Part shown: one piece after another, positions 59,635 to 64,000 of the stretch
Layout: each line of letters starts with the position of its first letter
Position numbering within the stretch: the stretch's first letter is position 1
Assembly: GCA_009377605.1 (NCBI GenBank)
Contig: WHTT01000008.1
Location: 1 to 64,000 of the forward strand
From: Luteitalea sp.
GTDB taxonomy: Bacteria; Acidobacteriota; Vicinamibacteria; Vicinamibacterales; Vicinamibacteraceae
DNA: 64,000 nt
Reading direction: 5' to 3'
The notes under the pieces: generated by a model
What the model was told of the DNA's origin: nothing
The model's database searches: none
What the model saw: the letters and a program-made list of their open reading frames with translations, nothing else
Translations under genes and position numbers: made by a program

Positions 59635-59827
59635 GCTCCTCGATCAATGCCTGGACCTCGGTCAGCTGCTTTGCTGTGAGCCCATAGTTCACTGCGAGCC
59701 CCACCTTCGGCTCGATCCAGAATTTTGCTTCGCCATCGGCATGCTGCACATGAACGTGCACTCGCCGCTCCTCGCGCGAGAAGAAGTAAAAGCGAAACCC
59801 GCGGATTCGCAGAACCGTCGGACTCAC
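59588..59827 (-). CDS. DUF4160 protein
   Basis: A 79-residue protein with SPTVLRIRGFRFYFFSREER, VHVHVQHADGEAKFWIEPKV and LTAKQLTEVQALIEEHVDEI, matching DUF4160. GTG 59827 gives the family-typical start MSPTVLRIRG; a TTG at 59866 would add 13 residues. With the overlapping DUF2442 gene it forms a two-gene unit that looks unrelated to the polysaccharide genes around it. Confidence 0.85.
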   Translation of the reverse strand: MSPTVLRIRGFRFYFFSREERRVHVHVQHADGEAKFWIEPKVGLAVNYGLTAKQLTEVQALIEEHVDEIRNAWAAHFAD

Positions 59828-59896
59828 GCGACCAGGATAACGCAGCTGTTTCTGTGATGCGACCAAGACACTCGCGAGATATTGGGCGTCGCGTGC

Positions 59897-61402
59897 CTAC
59901 TTGGTTCCAATCACCGCGTAATCGAGGTGCGTGAACAGCAGGTCATTCAATCGATCGACGTTTCGATTGAACGCAAAGTGCAGCTCGTCATCGCCGGCAG
60001 CGTGCAGAAGGCGATGTTCCGCTGGTAACGGGCTGGAGAAGCGTACCGCGATCTGTTGGAATCCACTCGCGCGGACGAAGTGCGACAGCGTGTCCGGGTG
60101 CAGCGGCCGGATATGCGTGACGTCGCGAATATAGCTCTGAAAGAACGCGAACCAGCACGCGACGTTCACCGTCTCCAGCACGATCCGCGCGCCGGGCCGG
60201 AGCTTCGTCTGCGCCGTCGCGAGCATCTGCACCAGGTAGTCGGGCTGAAGGTGCTCGACGACCTGCGCCGCGAGGAGGCCGCCGAGCGATTCGTCCGGGA
60301 GCGATGCAAGGAACGTCAGCGCATCTCCCTCGTCTACGCGTAAGCCCCGCTCGCGGCAGATCTGCACCATCTCCGGGTTGATATCGAGCCCACGCGCTGC
60401 GATCCCGTGCTCGCGCAACAGGGCCAGGAACTCGCCCCGGCCACAGCCGAGATCGACGATGTCGCTCGCACCCTCGAAGGTTGGCAGGTATTCGGCGAGA
60501 CGCGCCCGGATGTCCTCCGGTCGTCCACGAAACGCGTCCTCGAACGCCACGTACTTGTAGGCGTCCTGATCGCGTGCGGCGAGCTGCGAAGAGGAGATTG
60601 GCTCGGATGAGGCAACCGGGGAAAAAGGAACCGCGTCCTTCGCGGCTTCTTCGTCCTCGAAAAGGAACCCGGTTCCTCTTTCCGAAAAGGGGCCTGTCCG
60701 CCTTGGTCCGGCAAGCTGTTCGACCTCACGGGCAAGCGCCTGTTGCGCGCGTTGTAGCAGTGCGAGGCTTCCCCGAAAGTCCTCGTGTGCAGCGGTCACA
60801 CTGGACACGCGCGCTTCGAACCGGTGCTCGCGCGCTCCGAGCAGCTCGAGCCGCTTCTGCAGCTCGTCACCCACGCCCCCGACCGCGCCAATCAGCTCCT
60901 GCAGGTCTTCGATGCGTCGGCGCGCCAAGCCCTCCATCTCGTAGTCCTTCGTGTCGGTATATGAAGTGATCTGCTGGACGAATCCCATCAACAACACCTG
61001 AAAGTGCACAACGTCATAGATGTGATGCTGGAGGCGATCCAGCACGTCGGTGACTGCCGCATGCGTGGCACGGGCCACCGGCACGTTGTTGTTCAGGTGC
61101 TCGACGAGCGCCGCATTGAACGCTTGCTGGCGGGCAAAGAACGGCTCGACCGAACGCCGGACGAACCGCACGACACGGCCCCGCCAACCCGCCGGCGCCT
61201 CGACATCCTTCAACACGGGCCAGCGCTCGTTCAACGTCGGCCCGAGCCGTTCGTCCGGCACGGGCGGGCTCGCCGGCAGCTCCCGTCCCGAGGGCAACGC
61301 CGCATAGAGGGCGCTGAGCGCATCGTTGTACCGGCGATCCGCCTCTTCACGCGCGGCCTTGAGCTGTGCCAGCTCGTCAGGCGTGATGGTACGCGTCGTC
61401 AT
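59897..61402 (-). CDS. Coiled-coil methyltransferase, possible O-chain terminator
   Basis: A 501-residue protein: residues 1-235 are largely helical and coiled-coil (EEADRRYNDALSALYAAL, QHHIYDVVHFQVLLMGFVQQ), and residues about 300-501 a class I methyltransferase (DIVDLGCGRGEFLALLREHG, ARGLDINPEMVQIC, LAAQVVEHLQPDYLVQML, VLETVNVACWFAFFQSYI). The plan resembles WbdD-type chain terminators that methylate the non-reducing end and measure length with a coiled coil, though the kinase half is absent. This would match the Wzt C-terminal domain at 12429. The linker at residues 237-261 is encoded by a dispersed palindrome. Confidence 0.88.
   Translation of the reverse strand: MTTRTITPDELAQLKAAREEADRRYNDALSALYAALPSGRELPASPPVPDERLGPTLNERWPVLKDVEAPAGWRGRVVRFVRRSVEPFFARQQAFNAALVEHLNNNVPVARATHAAVTDVLDRLQHHIYDVVHFQVLLMGFVQQITSYTDTKDYEMEGLARRRIEDLQELIGAVGGVGDELQKRLELLGAREHRFEARVSSVTAAHEDFRGSLALLQRAQQALAREVEQLAGPRRTGPFSERGTGFLFEDEEAAKDAVPFSPVASSEPISSSQLAARDQDAYKYVAFEDAFRGRPEDIRARLAEYLPTFEGASDIVDLGCGRGEFLALLREHGIAARGLDINPEMVQICRERGLRVDEGDALTFLASLPDESLGGLLAAQVVEHLQPDYLVQMLATAQTKLRPGARIVLETVNVACWFAFFQSYIRDVTHIRPLHPDTLSHFVRASGFQQIAVRFSSPLPAEHRLLHAAGDDELHFAFNRNVDRLNDLLFTHLDYAVIGTK
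60618..60692. repeat. GGGGAAAAAGG palindrome inside the coiled-coil methyltransferase gene
   Basis: GGGGAAAAAGGAACCGCGTC and the inverted GGTTCCTCTTTCC / CCGAAAAGGGG sequences form imperfect stems and are translated in frame (RGTGFLFEDEEAAKDAV). They lie between the coiled coil and the methyltransferase domain. The short twin is at 50501-50530. Confidence 0.8.
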
Positions 61403-61471
61403 CTATCAGTGCAAAATGTAAGATGCAGCGTGAAAATGCAAGAGGGCGCCTCGCTTCGCGTCGAGCGGCCA

Positions 61472-61528
61472 GGTAGGGCCGCCTCGCCGAGGCGGCCGTG
61501 ACGGCGCGGGAGGCTGACGCGCCCTACC
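61472..61528. repeat. GTAGGG...CCCTAC palindromic repeat overlapping the thiG stop
   Basis: GGTAGGG at 61472 and CCCTACC ending at 61528 are the inverted outer ends; a GGCCGCCTCGCCGAGGCGGCC hairpin lies inside. The thiG stop (TAG, 61524-61526 complement) is in the right end. The element is related to that at 44600-44660. The remaining bases to the methyltransferase start at 61402 show nothing else. Confidence 0.75.
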
Positions 61529-62309
61529 TGCTGCCGATGACGCCTTCCAGCGGGCTGCTCGCCGTGGCGTACGCCTTACGCGGGATGCGGCCGGCGAGAT
61601 GCGCGAGACGACCGGCTTCCACCCCGAGCCGCATGGCCCGCGCCATGGCCAGCGGGTCGCTCGCCCCGGCTATGCCGGTGTTCATGAGCACTGCGTCCGC
61701 GCCAAGCTCCATGGCCACGGCGGCATCCGATGCCGTCCCAACGCCGGCGTCCACGATGACCGGCACGCTCGCGAACGCCTTGATGATGCGAATGTTGTTT
61801 GGATTCTGAATGCCCAGACCGGATCCAATCGGGGCACCGAGCGGCATCACCGCCGCGGCGCCAGCATCCTCGAGCTTTCGGCACACCACCGGATCATCGT
61901 TGGTGTAAGGGAGCACGACGAAGCCTTCCTCCACCAGCACGCGCGTGGCTTCCAGCAACGCTTGGTTGTCCGGATAGAGCGTACGCTCGTCGCCAATCAC
62001 CTCTAGCTTCACCCAGTTCGACAGCCCCGCCTCGCGAGCCAGGTGCGCGGAGCGTATCGCGTCCGCGGCGGTATAGCAGCCGGCCGTGTTTGGCAAGATC
62101 GCGATGCGAGCGCTATCCAAGTGATCCAGGAGGGAGCCGCCCGCGCGGTCGTGCACGTTGACGCGCCGGACTGCCACCGTGACCATCTCCGCCGCCGACG
62201 CTTCGATGGCGCGCAGCATGAGGTCGAACGAGGCATACTTGCCGGTTCCAACGATGAGCCGAGAGGAGAAGGTGCGATCGGCGATACGCAGTCCATCGAT
62301 ATCAGGCAT
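61524..62309 (-). CDS. thiG: Thiazole synthase ThiG
   Basis: A TIM-barrel enzyme of 261 residues that forms the thiazole phosphate of thiamine from DXP, dehydroglycine and ThiS thiocarboxylate. Recognisable segments: [50 protein letters not shown] with the Schiff-base lysine, [50 protein letters not shown] and [10 protein letters not shown]. It lies 11 bases after thiS, an operon pair unrelated to polysaccharide synthesis. Confidence 0.97.
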   Translation of the reverse strand: MPDIDGLRIADRTFSSRLIVGTGKYASFDLMLRAIEASAAEMVTVAVRRVNVHDRAGGSLLDHLDSARIAILPNTAGCYTAADAIRSAHLAREAGLSNWVKLEVIGDERTLYPDNQALLEATRVLVEEGFVVLPYTNDDPVVCRKLEDAGAAAVMPLGAPIGSGLGIQNPNNIRIIKAFASVPVIVDAGVGTASDAAVAMELGADAVLMNTGIAGASDPLAMARAMRLGVEAGRLAHLAGRIPRKAYATASSPLEGVIGSR

Positions 62310-62320
62310 GAGCTTCTGTC

Positions 62321-62530
62321 CTATCCTCCTCCGACGAAGTTCACGATCTCGACTTCATCCCCTTCGCGCACGATGGTCCCGTCGTACTGCCCGCGCTTGA
62401 TCACCGTGAGGTTGACCTCCACGGCAACGCGACGCGGGTCGATTCCCAGCCGATCGAGCAGTGCATGGACTGCAAGCGGCTCCGGCAGCTCGTACACTTC
62501 TCCGTTGAGCCGAATCTCCACTTCCTGCAT
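62321..62530 (-). CDS. thiS: Sulfur carrier protein ThiS
   Basis: A 69-residue beta-grasp protein: [20 protein letters not shown], then [19 protein letters not shown] and EIVNFVGGG, with the C-terminal Gly-Gly needed for adenylation and thiocarboxylation. The frame extends nine codons upstream to 62557, but ATG 62530 matches family length. No TPP riboswitch is seen in the 45 bases before it. It partners thiG. Confidence 0.95.
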   Translation of the reverse strand: MQEVEIRLNGEVYELPEPLAVHALLDRLGIDPRRVAVEVNLTVIKRGQYDGTIVREGDEVEIVNFVGGG

Positions 62531-62575
62531 TGTGTCTCGTGTCTTGCGCCTTGACAAGCGATGAGGACCACGATG

Positions 62576-64000
62576 CTAGAAGAGGTCTGTCGTCGTGCCC
62601 AGCTCTTCGAGCGTGCGGCGCACGTTGCCCGTCCCATCCGCGGTCAGGTGCGCTGGAAACCTCGGCGGGATCGCGGGCTCGGGTAGATTACCGCACCACT
62701 CGAGAGCCTGGGCGAGGTCGGCCTGCATGTGCGACTCGGTGTGGTGCGCTTCCCAGAAGCGCCTGGCATTGGCGCCGAGAGTGGCGCGAAGCTCGCCGTC
62801 GCGCGCGAGGCGCAACAGCGCCTGCCGAATCGTGGTCTCCTCGCGTCGTATGTCCACCGCCACGGCGACGGCCTCCCGCCAGGTCGGTGGATCGAGTGTT
62901 GCTGCCGCGTCCTCGCGCGCGTGAAGCAGCGTCCAGTCGAGCGGCTCGAGGAGAGGCAGGTCGACCAGGGTCGCCTCGTCTGCCACGATGGTCGGGAGGC
63001 CCGCAGCCAGCGCCTGCAGCCAGCGCGTCGACGTCTCGCGCCAGGTTGGCCATCGGACGGACACCACGATGCTGGCCTCGGCAAGATGTGGCGCGAGCGC
63101 CACATCCGGGATGTACCCGCGTGCCTCGATGCGCGCCGTCACACTCGCATCGACGCCAGCGGTTGCCGTGACGAGCGCCTCCGTGGCGTCGTCGAGCAAC
63201 AGCAGTCGTGCGTCCGGGTGGTGTCGCACGACGGCCGCGAACGCCTGGACGAGCGGCCTCAGCCGCGGCGCGAGGCGCGGCCCGATCGCGGCGACGACGA
63301 GCTGGGTTCCTGCGTGACGCGGAGTCGCGACTGGCGCGTCGCAGACGCCGGCCGTTACCTGCCGCAGCGGCGATCCCGGAAACTCCTCTCGCAGCTCTTC
63401 CAGGAGTCGTCTGTTGTGGACGACCACACCTCGCGCACGCTCCACGAGCGCGCGCGCCATGGGCCAGAGACCCGACGGCCGGTTTTCCACCTCCGCAATC
63501 ACGTACTCCGGCGCGCGCGTGTCGATACCTGGGTGGTTGTACGCGAACTCCGCACGATAGTTGTTTGGCTGCGCGAGGTAGAGCAGACGCCGCGCCCGCG
63601 CGTCGTGCAGGTCGGCGTGGTGGAGGATGACGAGACCCGGCCAGCGGAACGTATACGGCCACACGAAGTCGTGCGCCGCGTCGTTGCTCATCTGATAGAC
63701 CTTGAGGTCGTACGGGGCGTGTTGCTCCGCGAAGATGAACTCCCATGCCCGAAACAGCCGGGCGTGGCCGAGCGGCGCCGGTGGCGTGCGAGCCCCGCGC
63801 CACGTGCTCGGCGCGAGCACCGCTTCGTCTGGCCGAGGGGGCCCTTCCTCACGTGGTATGCTCCCACGCTTGGGCCGGCGCCCGACATACGGCAGATCAG
63901 CGGTAGGCGTGCCCGTCCAGCGCGCCCACGGCAGCCAGTACTCGTCACCGGTAAAGACATCGACCGAGTGCGAGGCGACGGCCCGGCGGAGCAGCGACAC
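62576..64000 (-). CDS. Glycosyltransferase, GT-B fold (partial, 5' end beyond window)
   Basis: 474 codons are visible, from the window edge (GTG at 64000 could be internal) to TGA 62576. Features: YDLKVYQMSNDAAHDFVWPY, GLVILHHADLHDARAR, VVVHNRRLLEELREEFPGSP, LVVAAIGPRLAPRLRPLVQA, ASIVVSVRWPTWRETSTRWL and LAAGLPTIVADEATLVDLPL, typical of the GT4 nucleotide-binding half. A glycosyltransferase role is likely; sugar and acceptor are unknown. It is upstream of thiS, but the two are unlikely to be functionally related. Confidence 0.85.
   Translation of the reverse strand: MSLLRRAVASHSVDVFTGDEYWLPWARWTGTPTADLPYVGRRPKRGSIPREEGPPRPDEAVLAPSTWRGARTPPAPLGHARLFRAWEFIFAEQHAPYDLKVYQMSNDAAHDFVWPYTFRWPGLVILHHADLHDARARRLLYLAQPNNYRAEFAYNHPGIDTRAPEYVIAEVENRPSGLWPMARALVERARGVVVHNRRLLEELREEFPGSPLRQVTAGVCDAPVATPRHAGTQLVVAAIGPRLAPRLRPLVQAFAAVVRHHPDARLLLLDDATEALVTATAGVDASVTARIEARGYIPDVALAPHLAEASIVVSVRWPTWRETSTRWLQALAAGLPTIVADEATLVDLPLLEPLDWTLLHAREDAAATLDPPTWREAVAVAVDIRREETTIRQALLRLARDGELRATLGANARRFWEAHHTESHMQADLAQALEWCGNLPEPAIPPRFPAHLTADGTGNVRRTLEELGTTTDLF

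Noticed and set aside
62531-62575. TPP riboswitch before thiS
   Set aside because: Only 45 bases separate thiS from the preceding gene and no TPP-box pattern is visible.
1-64000. Exosortase, CRISPR array, tRNA or rRNA genes
   Set aside because: No exosortase-like multi-helix protein with its Cys/Arg/His motifs, no regularly spaced repeats and no tRNA-like cloverleaf was found by eye. An exosortase is expected elsewhere because of the PEP-CTERM proteins.

Overview
The window is about 65% GC and almost fully coding. It is one large surface-polysaccharide locus: glycosyltransferases, sugar-nucleotide enzymes, methyltransferases, two export systems and secreted proteins. Two PEP-CTERM proteins, DUF2142 and YfhO-type giant membrane proteins, and many palindromic repeats suggest an Acidobacteriota-like (perhaps Vicinamibacteria) or similar environmental Gram-negative. 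This is an inference; no rRNA or other phylogenetic marker is present.

Layout. 1-14443 is on the minus strand: a GH106-type alpha-L-rhamnosidase (cut by the left edge), a GT2-GT4 fusion glycosyltransferase, an IS630 element beside a MITE, a DesII-like radical SAM sugar deaminase, a YfhO-family membrane protein, and the Wzm/Wzt ABC exporter. 14474-16553 (+) holds a sugar aminotransferase and RmlD. 16760-18994 (-) holds two paralogous PEP-CTERM proteins, each behind a sigma-54-type promoter. 19279-25627 (+) holds a nucleotide-sugar dehydrogenase, GDP-mannose 4,6-dehydratase, two glycosyltransferases and the first of three paralogous membrane proteins. 25441-29779 (-) holds a methyltransferase, a GT4 and an AsnB-type amidotransferase. 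29831-40197 (+) is a tightly overlapping operon: methyltransferase, Wzz, methyltransferase, Wzy-like polymerase, two glycosyltransferases and a 1284-residue secreted transglutaminase-like protein. A Wzx flippase (-) follows. 41621-46529 (+) holds a methyltransferase, a polyprenyl-type GT2, a WecE-type aminotransferase and the second paralogous membrane protein. 46429-58487 contains two DUF2142 proteins, a WecA/CapD-like fusion, an NAD epimerase, a sulfatase remnant, more glycosyltransferases and the third paralogue. The right end has a DPM1-like GT2, a DUF4160/DUF2442 pair, a coiled-coil methyltransferase that may terminate O-chains, ThiS-ThiG and a partial glycosyltransferase.

How it fits together. 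Sugar-nucleotide enzymes would make 6-deoxy, amino and uronic sugars. DesII with two PLP aminotransferases points to a 3-amino-3,4,6-trideoxy sugar. The WecA-like enzyme could prime undecaprenyl phosphate and the many GTs would extend it. Export could use Wzx/Wzy/Wzz, Wzm/Wzt, or both. The methyltransferases, AsnB and the three paralogous membrane proteins look like decoration functions.

The most unusual features are: a nested IS630/MITE insertion exactly at a stop codon in the loop of a hairpin; many genes whose stop codon lies in or at the end of a repeat; palindromic repeats translated in frame inside interdomain linkers; paired sigma-54-type promoters with matching leaders before the PEP-CTERM genes; and a three-member paralogous membrane-protein family with DEWD and QHNEHR motifs.
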